From positions 1 through 43,407 of IMG/VR virus record IMGVR_UViG_3300021091_000147: 43,407 nt of DNA, one strand, 5' to 3'. Source of the DNA: a virus. How positions within the stretch are numbered: position 1 is the first letter of the stretch; every line of letters begins with the position of its first letter. Below the pieces are notes generated by a model. That model had not been told where the DNA came from. It was given only the letters and a program-made list of their open reading frames with translations, and ran no database searches. Below, piece after piece: positions 26,341-35,021 of this stretch. Both the position numbers and the translations under genes were made by a program.

Positions 26341-27050
26341 TTTTTCCATAGGAATTTAAACGGACATTTACTTTCTTCCTGCTCCTTCTTGAGTCTGTTT
26401 TGAATCAGCTCCCAAGAAGCATAGCGATCAAACTCTTTCAACCTCAGATTTTGAGATTGTTTCTCTAGAACATCCTCTGGTGGTACTTTCTTCTCAAGAA
26501 GAAAGTTAGAGTCTGATCTTTGAGAATACAATTTTACCATAAACAACGGAGTTCCTTTAGGAATCCAGATGTTTGTATCATGATCTAGGATTTTAAATCC
26601 AAAGTTGATAGGTCTTTGCCAGACAGAAAGTGGAAAAGTACCTGGAATAGGTTCGATACCGAACCTACAGATTTGGAAGTGTGGTAGCTGTTCTATCCAC
26701 ACATCCTTTTCCTTTGTCCAAAAACACCATCCATAACGAAATTGTATCTCGGGGAGTTCCCCGTCTAACCAATTTGGTGTTTGCAGGAAAAATTCATCGA
26801 ACATTTCCTGCGGTAGGTTAGTTTCTAGATATTTAGTCTCGCTTTTATAGATCATTCCCAGATCAAAAGGTTGATAAAATACCCAGATGTTTTTCCCCCA
26901 TTCTTTCCAAGCTGGGCATTTTGCATGTGAATAGTTTCTATCATACCCAGAAGAGAACTTCTTAGGTGCGGGAATATAATCTTCTGGAAAATATTCCTTT
27001 TGGAAACTATCGTTTGCGCCTATTGTTGGAAGATAATAAACTTTTTTCAT
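26337..27050 (-). CDS. conserved cyanophage protein, possibly DUF6065 (237 aa)
   Basis: MKKVYYLPTIGANDSFQKEY start. The pattern CPAWKEWGKNIWVFYQPFDL, then PNWLDGELPEIQFRYGWCFW, PLSVWQRPINFGFKI and WIPKGTPLFMVKLY resembles the conserved blocks of DUF6065 as I remember them, a family of unknown function (tentative). ATG 27050 is used because upstream in-frame sequence crosses tRNA-Leu. Confidence 0.6.
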   Translation of the reverse strand: MKKVYYLPTIGANDSFQKEYFPEDYIPAPKKFSSGYDRNYSHAKCPAWKEWGKNIWVFYQPFDLGMIYKSETKYLETNLPQEMFDEFFLQTPNWLDGELPEIQFRYGWCFWTKEKDVWIEQLPHFQICRFGIEPIPGTFPLSVWQRPINFGFKILDHDTNIWIPKGTPLFMVKLYSQRSDSNFLLEKKVPPEDVLEKQSQNLRLKEFDRYASWELIQNRLKKEQEESKCPFKFLWKK

Positions 27051-27065
27051 AGTTAGAATGGGGAA

Positions 27066-27150
27066 TAGGAGCGGGGGGAGTCGAACCCCCACGGATTATA
27101 CATCCAGCGGATTTTAAGTCCGATACGGCTACCGATTACGTCACGCTCCC
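27066..27150 (-). tRNA. tRNA-Leu(TAA)
   Basis: 85 nt, class II with a long variable arm. Acceptor GGGAGCG / CGCTCCT (one G-T pair), anticodon loop CTTAAAA. Confidence 0.88.
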
Positions 27151-27154
27151 GTGG

Positions 27155-27245
27155 CGGAAGTGGTTGGATTTGAACCAACGGATACATTATAGCATGTATC
27201 GGGGGATTAGCAATCCCCTGCAATAAGCCTCTCTGCCACACTTCC
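27155..27245 (-). tRNA. tRNA-Ser(GCT)
   Basis: 91 nt, class II; variable arm GATACAT..ATGTATC. Acceptor GGAAGTG / CACTTCC, anticodon arm GGGGA-TTGCTAA-TCCCC. Confidence 0.9.
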
Positions 27246-27250
27246 ATAGG

Positions 27251-27323
27251 TGCTCCTTGAGGGGATCGAACCCACCTCACATCGATTATGAGTCGATTGC
27301 TTTCACCAGATAGCTAAAGGAGC
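27251..27323 (-). tRNA. tRNA with CAT anticodon (Met or Ile2)
   Basis: 73 nt. Acceptor GCTCCTT / AAGGAGC, anticodon arm ATCGA-CTCATAA-TCGAT. The T stem carries a T/T mismatch. CAT can be Met or, after lysidine modification, Ile; I cannot decide from the sequence alone, although a separate Ile(TAT) is present. Confidence 0.85.
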
Positions 27324-27325
27324 GA

Positions 27326-27397
27326 TGGGAAATGGTGGATTTGAACCACCGACCTCACGATTATCAGTCGTGTGCTCTACCGCTAAGCTAATTTCCC
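27326..27397 (-). tRNA. tRNA-Ile(GAT)
   Basis: 72 nt. Acceptor GGGAAAT / ATTTCCC, anticodon arm CACGA-CTGATAA-TCGTG. Confidence 0.9.
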
Positions 27398-27401
27398 TAG
27401 G

Positions 27402-27473
27402 TAGGACCGCCGAGAATTGAACTCGGTTCTGCCGCTTATAAGGCGACGGCTTTAACCAATAAGCAACGGTCCC
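27402..27473 (-). tRNA. tRNA-Ile(TAT)
   Basis: 72 nt. Acceptor GGGACCG / CGGTCCT, anticodon loop CTTATAA on a 5-bp stem with one T-G pair. Anticodon TAT reads ATA; most bacteria read this codon with a lysidine-modified CAT tRNA instead. Confidence 0.85.
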
Positions 27474-27479
27474 AAGAAA

Positions 27480-27680
27480 TCAGAATAGATTCAATTGATC
27501 TTCTGATTTGTAATCTAAGGGATGATACTTGAGGAACTCCCAAAAAGTCATTTTCATTTCCTTTTGAGTCATTCCACAGTGAGCAGCTGCTTCTGGAAGA
27601 TTCATACTAGCACGGTAAAGTGCTGTATTTGCTTCATTTACCAGTTTAGGCGTTGTCTTTACTTTCGTCAAGTGCTGCAT
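27480..27680 (-). CDS. conserved cyanophage protein (66 aa)
   Basis: [20 protein letters not shown] start, then a helix-turn-helix-like [20 protein letters not shown] and [10 protein letters not shown]. The segment [16 protein letters not shown] resembles a recognition-helix region of small HTH proteins, so a DNA-binding role is possible. Overlaps the ACP gene by 35 nt and ends 6 nt before tRNA-Ile(TAT). Confidence 0.65.
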   Translation of the reverse strand: MQHLTKVKTTPKLVNEANTALYRASMNLPEAAAHCGMTQKEMKMTFWEFLKYHPLDYKSEDQLNLF

Positions 27681-28113
27681 CAATCTGTTCTTCAATATCT
27701 TTATTTGCTGTAGAGGTTTTTGATATCTTTGGGTCAGTACCACTAATAGGATTACCAGGAGTTTTCTGGTATTTTGTCCTATCTATAGTCTTCTTTTTAC
27801 CCTTTTCTTTCTTACACTTCTTGATAATCTGAATAGCGTCACCCACAGTGACAATACTCATAGAGTCTTCGTCTGGAATTTCAATTCCAAAGCATTCCTC
27901 CAAGAACATTACAAGCTCAACCAGATCAAGAGAATCTACCTCAAGATCATCGATGAACTTTGTCTCCATAGTGACTGTATCCCAATCATAGTCTGGCTTA
28001 TACACAGACTCTTTGATTGCCATTCTTGCGACGGTAAGCAAGACTGAATCATCAACTTTTTTTGCTTTTTTAAGAATTTCTCGAATGTCAGAATAAGCTT
28101 TACTGTATGCCAT
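27646..28113 (-). CDS. phage acyl carrier protein with C-terminal extension (155 aa)
   Basis: Residues 20-96 form a typical acyl carrier protein: [20 protein letters not shown] with Ser61 in DSLD as the phosphopantetheine attachment site, then [20 protein letters not shown]. ACPs act as 4'-phosphopantetheine carriers in fatty-acid or related pathways. The extra ~55 C-terminal residues are Lys/Thr-rich with an acidic end, far longer than a usual ACP of about 80 aa. ATG 28113 chosen; upstream in-frame sequence lies in tRNA-Gly. No other fatty-acid gene is in the window. Confidence 0.85.
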   Translation of the reverse strand: MAYSKAYSDIREILKKAKKVDDSVLLTVARMAIKESVYKPDYDWDTVTMETKFIDDLEVDSLDLVELVMFLEECFGIEIPDEDSMSIVTVGDAIQIIKKCKKEKGKKKTIDRTKYQKTPGNPISGTDPKISKTSTANKDIEEQIDAALDESKDNA

Positions 28114-28131
28114 GGTAAAAATTCGGTAGAG

Positions 28132-28202
28132 AGCGGGTGACGGGGATCGAACCCGTGATTCCAACTTGGAAGGATGGCGTGTTACCGCTACACCACACCC
28201 GC
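28132..28202 (-). tRNA. tRNA-Gly(TCC)
   Basis: 71 nt. Acceptor GCGGGTG / CACCCGC, anticodon loop CTTCCAA, anticodon stem with one T/T mismatch. It abuts the 57-aa gene by one base. Confidence 0.88.
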
Positions 28203-28203
28203 A

Positions 28204-28377
28204 TCAGGAGTAGACGACTTGATCAGAGTCAAGCTGTGCCCGAACAACATCAAGAACCCGAAGGAACTGGTCACCATCTTCACAGTCAAGAGATTTGATC
28301 GCACCTTCACTGCTAAACAAAGTAAAGCGGCGGGAAGCGATGTCAACAGAGCAGTGAGTCACGTATTCATCAATCAT
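28204..28377 (-). CDS. conserved cyanophage protein (57 aa)
   Basis: MIDEYVTHCSVDIASRRFTL start, then FSSEGAIKSLDCEDGDQF and VVRAQLDSDQVVYS. I recall closely similar small proteins in many T4-like cyanophages; no function is known. The stop is directly followed by tRNA-Gly. Promoter TTGACA-18-TATTAT at 28403-28432. Confidence 0.75.
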   Translation of the reverse strand: MIDEYVTHCSVDIASRRFTLFSSEGAIKSLDCEDGDQFLRVLDVVRAQLDSDQVVYS

Positions 28378-28402
28378 GGTGTTTGCTGTTCACAACGTAG
28401 TT

Positions 28403-28432
28403 ATAATAGCACTGGATCGGGCAGAATGTCAA
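28403..28432 (-). promoter_or_regulatory. sigma70-type promoter TTGACA-18-TATTAT
   Basis: -35 TTGACA (28427-28432), -10 TATTAT (28403-28408), spacer 18 nt. It may serve the small genes and the tRNA/ACP region as an early promoter; a dyad of the cassette family lies immediately upstream. Confidence 0.65.
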
Positions 28433-28435
28433 GGG

Positions 28436-28455
28436 GTGTGCCAGTTTACAAAGTG
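28436..28455. repeat. intergenic dyad
   Basis: + strand CCAGTTT AC AAAGTGG core with a single mismatch, flanked by GTGTG on one side. It is the only member of the dyad family outside the first 13.6 kb and again sits between a gene end (28446) and a promoter. Confidence 0.6.
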
Positions 28456-28694
28456 GATCTGTCGATGACCTCTTTTGACTTTTGCAGCAAACTTACTGCT
28501 GCTCTTCTATGTAGGTTATAAAACTGATACGCTTTTGTTTGATCTGTCTTTGGATCTTGAAACTTTTCTTTGGTTAATTCTTCAACGTAGTCATCCAAGT
28601 GTCTTTGTAATATTTCTTCTAGGAAGACAGCTTCAGCAAATGTCAAACTCATATGGTATTCTTTAACACCACTGGTAGTATAAGTCACTTCCAT
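28446..28694 (-). CDS. hypothetical protein (82 aa)
   Basis: MEVTYTTSGVKEYHMSLTFA start, then a helix-rich remainder (EAVFLEEILQRHLDDYVEEL and LHRRAAVSLLQKSKEVID). Seen in cyanophages next to the spike gene, as I recall; function unknown. Confidence 0.65.
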   Translation of the reverse strand: MEVTYTTSGVKEYHMSLTFAEAVFLEEILQRHLDDYVEELTKEKFQDPKTDQTKAYQFYNLHRRAAVSLLQKSKEVIDRSTL

Positions 28695-28701
28695 AATTTT
28701 G

Positions 28702-29649
28702 TCAATTTAAGTAAATTCCGTTGTCACACTTGACCTCAATTTTATCTCCTTGAGCTTCAATCAGCATATTTTCATCTGCATATAAGTGTAGATCAGTAGA
28801 TACAATTCTAGCAGATTCTCCAGCGTTTACTTGCCAAGCAGTAGGGTTTCCATATGGACTATCAGCGGGTTTTTTTACCCAGGATCCAGAAGTATTATCA
28901 TCTGCGTTATCTTCACAATCAATATCCTCACCGACAACGCTGGTTTTCATTTTACCATCGACATAGGTAAAATAATTTCTTTCTACCTTATCATAACGAC
29001 ACCCAGCAGTAAGAATCTGCAAATCCCCAGCACTTCTAATTGCAAACACACCACCAGGTTTGGTCATCTCGATGACTCTGTTGCCTTTGATCGTATCTAC
29101 AATCTCTCCACCTTCTTCGAGATCATTCTCTCCAAATGACATTTTTGTAGAGAAATTTGGAGCATCGAGCTTAAGATTATTATCAGCACTGATTCCAACA
29201 TTATTGTTAGAGATTAGCAGCATATTATCTGCTCTCATCTCCCATTTTCCATCTACTTTATCATAACGATCGCCCCAGACTTCGGTATGCATATCACCTT
29301 CGACTTGGAGATGAGCATTTCCAACAACGTGAATCGTTAATTTGTCCTTCTCGACATCATCACCGACCTTAACGGTCATGTTGCCTGGTGCTGCAGCATG
29401 AATGTTTTCATTTGCATTAATATAGATGTCTCCCTTTTCATCAATATCGATGAAGTGACCATTACAGTGAAGTAATCTAATTCTTTCACCATTTTTCGAT
29501 CCATTCAGCTCGAAATGATGCCCACACTGAGTTGTGGTGCAATAGTTTTTTGGGTATTCAGTTACAGATTGTGGATTCTTATTCTCGTTTACCGATCCAT
29601 TAGGCGGCGTTGGATTTACAGCGTTTGCCTGTTCAGGTGTAATTGCCAT
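28702..29649 (-). CDS. baseplate central spike protein, gp5 C-terminal-like (315 aa)
   Basis: After a Pro/Asn-rich linker the sequence is dominated by beta-strand repeats (KGDIYINANENIHAAAPGNM, LTIHVVGNAHLQVEGDMHTE, WGDRYDKVDGKWEMRADNML) with the V-x-G-x-x-x-x-x character of the gp5C/VgrG beta-helix that forms the cell-puncturing needle. It begins right after the gp5-like gene (1-nt gap). In T4 both are one polypeptide cleaved after assembly; here they are separate genes. No PAAR-like Cys/His tip is recognisable. Confidence 0.75.
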   Translation of the reverse strand: MAITPEQANAVNPTPPNGSVNENKNPQSVTEYPKNYCTTTQCGHHFELNGSKNGERIRLLHCNGHFIDIDEKGDIYINANENIHAAAPGNMTVKVGDDVEKDKLTIHVVGNAHLQVEGDMHTEVWGDRYDKVDGKWEMRADNMLLISNNNVGISADNNLKLDAPNFSTKMSFGENDLEEGGEIVDTIKGNRVIEMTKPGGVFAIRSAGDLQILTAGCRYDKVERNYFTYVDGKMKTSVVGEDIDCEDNADDNTSGSWVKKPADSPYGNPTAWQVNAGESARIVSTDLHLYADENMLIEAQGDKIEVKCDNGIYLN

Positions 29650-29650
29650 A

Positions 29651-32161
29651 TCAAATCTTTACTGCAGGGTGACCAACACAATCTATGTAGCTTTGCAGTG
29701 GTAGGAGCTCCTTGATTGCTCTTGGTCCACTATACTCATAGGATGGAACAATTGCTGCTGGAGAATCACCAGCTGGTTCAATTCTTGGTTCTACGAATCC
29801 AATAACCTTCTTAGTTAATGTTGGTTTGACCAATCTACCTCTAGAGTCAGTAGTAACTGTTCCAACTTCTTCATCTCCAACATAGATCTTAGGATCTTTA
29901 TATCCTTCTCCAACGTTCGTGATTGTAATATCATTCATGATTGGGATGAGATCTGAGCATCCAGCATAAATTGCTGTTGCAGTTGGTGGAATGAAGAAGT
30001 CTAAGAACTTCTCGGTGAAGTTGATTGTAAATTCATATCCATCTGGAGTTGTCAAGACAGCACCAGGTTGAATTAGAACTTCATCTTCTGGGGTGATTGT
30101 TGCCAAAGAAATTTTTCCAGTTCCTTGGTAATCGGGATCATCAACTTGTAAGATGGATGGTTGATTCTCAACTACAGTTCCATCTGCAAGCTTAACAAGA
30201 TTAAGAACCGTTCCCTCTGAGATGTAAGATTTCAGTTCGTTATTGACAATCAAAATAAAGTATTGTTCTTTTGGACAGATAGCATCATCAATACTAAATC
30301 CATATCCAACACCAGGAGTTAGAACATCAACTCTTTCGACTTTACCATTTCTGATGACGGGTTTAAACGTAGCACCATTTCCTTCTTGTTCATTACATGT
30401 AGAGACAGCTCTTGCTTTAGCGTTGAGACCGAGATTAGGAATATCTCCACCTGCCTTCTTGACAAATGTGCCAACAATTGATCCAACGCTATCAATAATT
30501 GGAAGAGCTTTGATTGGTGTGCTTGACTGTAGGGCATCAAACACCATTTTGGGGAAGCAAGGATTCTTATTCAGAAGACTATTGCTACAATTCAGTGGTA
30601 CAGGATCTCCCAGATTATCAATAAAGTCTTCAAACTTATCGAGTGGACCTCTGGTATCAAAGCTATTGTTGTCAATACCAGTTTCTTCCTTAAATTGTTG
30701 AGAATCATTCACTCCCGTTGTTCCACCACCATCTAAAGCTTTAAGATCACCTGTTTTGGTGTCATATGCGTATTTTCTACCGTCAGAACTTTGCCATGGG
30801 ACATATCCCTTAGCATTTGGTTTACCATTTCCAATAACAGATCCATTTGCAGGAGGCTTAACTTTATATTGATCAACCTCTTTCTGCTTAGCATCTCTTC
30901 CTTCTGTATCTTCACCCTGACAAGTTTTGAATACACTTGCACCAATAGAGCAGGACAGAGCACCATCACAGAAGAGATCAAGAAACTCACCAATCTTTGC
31001 AATCAATCCCTGAATTAATCCAATAGCACCTTTGATACCATTTAAAATACCAGAAATAATTGCGAGACCCTGCTGCAGCAGGCTCATAACTTGAGCCATG
31101 ATCTTGCCAAGAATGTCTTGGATCAGACAAAGAGCTGTGTCAAGAATCTTCCCAACCATGTCAAGAAGAAGATTCATAATAAAGTTACCAATTTCTCCTA
31201 GAATTTGGTCAAACAAACAAGCAATCAGATCTCCAAATGATTTGAGTTGTTTCTTGACTGGTTGTAGAATATCTGGATTTGGAATCTTGATCTTGTCCAT
31301 CTGCTTTCGGATGAACTTCTGAACCTCCCTTAAGACCCATCCTTTGATTCCACCCAAAAGACCACTCATTCCATTTTGGATTCTATTAGCGGTCTTCTGA
31401 ATCTTACCAACAAAATCTTCTACCTTTCCTGTATTTTTGTTGATAAATTCCCCGATCGGGTTCTTCTCAATATTCCTAGCAAATGCAAACAATTCATTCA
31501 GTGGAGTGCCGATCTTTGTCTCTGCCTCCGATCCACATTTGCCATTTGCAATATTGACAACATAGCACTTACGCTTATCTGCTGCTTTCTGGCTGTCAGT
31601 TTGCGGTTTACCTTTACCTCTCTCTTCCTGCGATCCTGCAGTTCCAGTTCCACCTCCTCCGCCACCGCCAAATGGGACGACTGGTAATGATATTGGACCA
31701 GCACCTCCTGTAGTTGTAGATCCAGTTCCACCAGGCAGGGATCCAGAATCTCCATGCTTTTTCTTATCATAGTTTGGAGAAACAATAGGTTTGAATCCTT
31801 CTTCTGCAGATTCTTGACCGTAGGTTCCTAAGTGGTTATCACCGATTGTTCCTAAGACAATAGGAATTTGAGCCGCGGCTCCATCCATAAAGAATCCAAC
31901 TACCCAAGCACCTTTCTCCAATTGGTGAACACTACCAATACCATTTGTCTGAGGAGAAGTTGCAGGCATCATAACAGATGCCCAGGGAAGATCATCAGTC
32001 TTTAAAGTTTTCTTGCTTTTAGTATGGTATCCAAGAATTCTGACTTGAACTTTACCAGTTTCATCCTTATTCTTTCCAGATCCGTTGTTTTCAACCTGAC
32101 CCATCCACCAGTTGAAACCATCTTTACCGATAAAGTTAGCTGTCGCTTCTAAAAGTGCCAT
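29651..32161 (-). CDS. 5: baseplate hub protein, gp5 OB-fold-like (836 aa)
   Basis: The N-terminal ~110 residues (FNWWMGQVENNGSGKNKDET, GKVQVRILGYHTK, LPWASVMMPATSPQTNGIGS) form the gp5/VgrG OB fold. Then follow a Gly/Ser linker, a Lys/Ile-rich helical region (LQPVKKQLKSFGDLIACLFD, QILGEIGNFIMNLLLDMVGK, QEGLAIISGILNGIKGAIGL-like hydrophobic helices) and a C-terminal beta domain (DDPDYQGTGKISL, ITNVGEGYKDPKIYVGDEEV). The lysozyme domain of T4 gp5 is missing. It probably works with the gp27-like protein and the separate spike. Confidence 0.8.
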   Translation of the reverse strand: MALLEATANFIGKDGFNWWMGQVENNGSGKNKDETGKVQVRILGYHTKSKKTLKTDDLPWASVMMPATSPQTNGIGSVHQLEKGAWVVGFFMDGAAAQIPIVLGTIGDNHLGTYGQESAEEGFKPIVSPNYDKKKHGDSGSLPGGTGSTTTGGAGPISLPVVPFGGGGGGGTGTAGSQEERGKGKPQTDSQKAADKRKCYVVNIANGKCGSEAETKIGTPLNELFAFARNIEKNPIGEFINKNTGKVEDFVGKIQKTANRIQNGMSGLLGGIKGWVLREVQKFIRKQMDKIKIPNPDILQPVKKQLKSFGDLIACLFDQILGEIGNFIMNLLLDMVGKILDTALCLIQDILGKIMAQVMSLLQQGLAIISGILNGIKGAIGLIQGLIAKIGEFLDLFCDGALSCSIGASVFKTCQGEDTEGRDAKQKEVDQYKVKPPANGSVIGNGKPNAKGYVPWQSSDGRKYAYDTKTGDLKALDGGGTTGVNDSQQFKEETGIDNNSFDTRGPLDKFEDFIDNLGDPVPLNCSNSLLNKNPCFPKMVFDALQSSTPIKALPIIDSVGSIVGTFVKKAGGDIPNLGLNAKARAVSTCNEQEGNGATFKPVIRNGKVERVDVLTPGVGYGFSIDDAICPKEQYFILIVNNELKSYISEGTVLNLVKLADGTVVENQPSILQVDDPDYQGTGKISLATITPEDEVLIQPGAVLTTPDGYEFTINFTEKFLDFFIPPTATAIYAGCSDLIPIMNDITITNVGEGYKDPKIYVGDEEVGTVTTDSRGRLVKPTLTKKVIGFVEPRIEPAGDSPAAIVPSYEYSGPRAIKELLPLQSYIDCVGHPAVKI

Positions 32162-32163
32162 CT

Positions 32164-33432
32164 TTAACCAAAAATACCTTTAAGTACGTTCTTCTTCCCG
32201 TCTTCAGTGAGGTTACCAAGACTATCACTATATAGGGTTAATTTTGTAATCATAGATCCAGTTGATGTTCTCCATTCTCTTTCTACTTTTCCGATCAAAT
32301 ATTTTCCACTGTCTTGAACATTAAGTTGTTTTGTTTTACCGAAGTAGCTTGCAAGCAAAACAACATCTCCAATCTCTGCATCCATTCTACCATAGTATTC
32401 AAGTTCAACTTTCTTGTTGAACAGCATTTTTCCTCTAAATGCAGATTGGAAAGCAACTCTATTTGCATCTTTGGTATATGAACCTTCCAAGAACAGAGTG
32501 CTGTCCAGAACTTTTGACATGATGCGTGTTGGAGCAGCAACAGCACTGTAATAATCTGGAAGTTCCGACTCATTCAATTTAGGAATGTCCTTATAAACCT
32601 CCAGAGCTTTGTAAGATTGATCGACTACCTTTCTAGATCCAACATCGTAAGTAATCAATCGAGCAGCATAACTTCCATAGTTGATTCCCTGCAATACATC
32701 ACTAGTTTGTGTTGCATTTATCTTATCAACTTGAATTAAACTTCTATCTTCTTTAAGTTCATCCTCTCCAAAACTACCACCGACAACTACTCTGAATTTC
32801 GCTTCTTGCTTAACTAAGCTATCGATTGCTTTCCAGTTGTATCCAGTCTGATTCTCATAGAATAAAAACCCAGCAGTAGCAGATGTACCACTCTTCTTTG
32901 TGTAAATTGACTTATCAGACATGAATTGTATGATAGTAAATGGATTCCAGAAATTAGTGATAAAACTGAGTCTATTACTTGCTTTATCAGCATTTAAAGG
33001 ATATTGACTTTGTAGTATATCCCTTATCAAATACTCTACAACTTCTGTTGGAGTTTTGTTTTTGATTGGTACAGATAATTTGGCAGCTGTATTATTGATA
33101 AAATCTGGACTAACAAGATGCAAAGTTGCTTTTGATTTAGATCCATCAATAATCATCTTATCAGTAACACAGTAAACAACCATGTTAAGTTCGATAAAAT
33201 TTGCGTCCTTTGTATTTTGATTGTCAAAGAACTTAAGTTGTACTGGTTCAAATCCAAAAATTTTCGACAGCACACCAGTCTCTGTATCAGTGAGTTCTAC
33301 AGATACCCTAAGATTTGATGATTGAATATCTTCGAAGTAGTTCAATCGCAACAAGTGACTATCACCAAAGGACTTCTTTTCCCCCTCGATTGTGATATTC
33401 AAATAACCTAGTTTAAAATTAGACTTACTCAT
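32164..33432 (-). CDS. 27: baseplate hub protein, gp27-like (422 aa)
   Basis: MSKSNFKLGYLNITIEGEKK start; beta-rich, with FEDIQSSNLRVSVELTDTET, KFFDNQNTKDANF and a C-terminal part GDVVLLASYFGKTKQLNVQD then SGKYLIGKVERE. Length (T4 gp27 391 aa) and position directly upstream of gp5 support a gp27-type hub trimer. It overlaps the 530-aa gene as ATGA. Confidence 0.7.
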   Translation of the reverse strand: MSKSNFKLGYLNITIEGEKKSFGDSHLLRLNYFEDIQSSNLRVSVELTDTETGVLSKIFGFEPVQLKFFDNQNTKDANFIELNMVVYCVTDKMIIDGSKSKATLHLVSPDFINNTAAKLSVPIKNKTPTEVVEYLIRDILQSQYPLNADKASNRLSFITNFWNPFTIIQFMSDKSIYTKKSGTSATAGFLFYENQTGYNWKAIDSLVKQEAKFRVVVGGSFGEDELKEDRSLIQVDKINATQTSDVLQGINYGSYAARLITYDVGSRKVVDQSYKALEVYKDIPKLNESELPDYYSAVAAPTRIMSKVLDSTLFLEGSYTKDANRVAFQSAFRGKMLFNKKVELEYYGRMDAEIGDVVLLASYFGKTKQLNVQDSGKYLIGKVEREWRTSTGSMITKLTLYSDSLGNLTEDGKKNVLKGIFG

Positions 33433-35021
33433 GCGAATTGACTTGTCCTAGCGTAAACATCAAAAAATGGACTGACAGATAATTCAACTTCGGCATCTGA
33501 TTCAGTATCATAGGATGGAGAAGAAGTTGCTGCACTTGGAGACGATATTTGTGTTGCCTGAGCAAAAGATTGGACTTCGAATTTTGTTTTCTCTTCTTGG
33601 CTAGCGATAATATCCATTTCCAATTGATTAGTAAGATCGAGCAAATCTGGATTTCTATCAGCTATACTAGAGACATTCTCTGTAAAAGATGGATTATTAT
33701 ATAGAGAAACAATCTTAGATATAAACTCTGGAGCATTTGTTCCAAATGAATTGGAACTCATATTTTGAAGCCCGAATCCAAGAGAAGTATTAAAAGATGA
33801 AGACTTCATCATGTCTCCACCAAATGACATCGATGGATTGAAAGTAAAGCTCGACTTTAAGGAATCTGGTGCTCTGGATACTTCAGATAGTATTCCACCT
33901 CCAGTACCACTTATTACTCCACCATTTCCAAAAACATTTTGAAAAGAACCAGGTCCATATTGTCTTGTAGAGGGGGGTTGTCCAGTATTACTAGTAGCTG
34001 ATTGTGCCATGGATCCTGGAGTTCCAGTCAATTGTTGACCATTAGCTCCAGTTACTAGTGGTGCGGCGGGGGATCCAGCAGGACTTGCCGTAGATCCAGA
34101 AGTAGTTTGATTATTGTTTATATTTGTTGTAGTCTGGTTACCACCCCTTAGAGATAATTGAGATGATGAAGATGGGGCATTCTGTAATTGTGGTTTTGGA
34201 AGACCGAATACATTAGAGAGATAATTGATATTTTGAGATACTGCGTCTTGTTGCTCTTTAGTATGAATTGGTAATGATGACATCAAGTCCATCAATCCAG
34301 AGGCAACAGATCTAAGTGGCAAAGCAACTGCACTTGCAAGAGCTTTCTTCAGAGATCCATCAATATCTAATGATTCATCGAGTTTTTCTGAGATGTTTTT
34401 ACTATAATCAGTAAATCCTGCTTCCTTTAAAGATTCTACCTGACTTCCACCTGGAGCTGCTCCTGCAGGAGCTGCAGACACAGATGGAACTGGTGGCATT
34501 AATGCTGACGTTCCACTAATTAATCCACCAGTTGCTTGTCTAGTAGTTGAAGGATTGGATCCACCACCTCCACCTCCTGAAGGAGTTGATCCACCACCTC
34601 TAGCTCTATTGATTGCATTATCAATCCACCTTTGCCAGTTCTTCTCCTCATCTGCTGATCTAACTTTCTTATCTTTAGCATCTCTAGCAGCTCTTTCTGC
34701 TGCTCCCATTATACCAGGAGTTATGGGATCAAGATCAACATCTCTAAGATCTCCTGGATTTAAGAAGTTGCTAAACCTCTTAAACGTAGATGCTTCTTGA
34801 TAAACATCAGTTTGATCTAAGTTTACGTTAGATACAGTTGTCCTATCATCTCTACGATCTGCTTCTGCAATATCCTGCAGTCTCTCAGCAAGCAAAAAGT
34901 CTTTGTAGATATCATCACCAAAATAAAAATTGATAAGGGCATTCCTATCTTCAACCAACTTTTTAACGTTGGATAAAGTTTCATTTACATCAGCAATAGT
35001 CGGAAATGCAATCTCTGCCAT
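33429..35021 (-). CDS. tail/baseplate structural protein (530 aa)
   Basis: Structured N-terminus (MAEIAFPTIADVNETLSNVK, ... YKDFLLAERLQDIAEADRRD) followed by low-complexity Gly/Ser/Asn/Gln regions (TPSGGGGGGSNPSTTRQ, TTTNINNNQTTSGSTASPAG) and a Phe/Ser-rich segment (SSFNTSLGFGLQNMSSNSFG). Probably part of the hub or tape measure assembly in T4-like cyanophages; no homologue with known function is recognised. The stop overlaps the gp27-like start. Confidence 0.6.
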   Translation of the reverse strand: MAEIAFPTIADVNETLSNVKKLVEDRNALINFYFGDDIYKDFLLAERLQDIAEADRRDDRTTVSNVNLDQTDVYQEASTFKRFSNFLNPGDLRDVDLDPITPGIMGAAERAARDAKDKKVRSADEEKNWQRWIDNAINRARGGGSTPSGGGGGGSNPSTTRQATGGLISGTSALMPPVPSVSAAPAGAAPGGSQVESLKEAGFTDYSKNISEKLDESLDIDGSLKKALASAVALPLRSVASGLMDLMSSLPIHTKEQQDAVSQNINYLSNVFGLPKPQLQNAPSSSSQLSLRGGNQTTTNINNNQTTSGSTASPAGSPAAPLVTGANGQQLTGTPGSMAQSATSNTGQPPSTRQYGPGSFQNVFGNGGVISGTGGGILSEVSRAPDSLKSSFTFNPSMSFGGDMMKSSSFNTSLGFGLQNMSSNSFGTNAPEFISKIVSLYNNPSFTENVSSIADRNPDLLDLTNQLEMDIIASQEEKTKFEVQSFAQATQISSPSAATSSPSYDTESDAEVELSVSPFFDVYARTSQFA

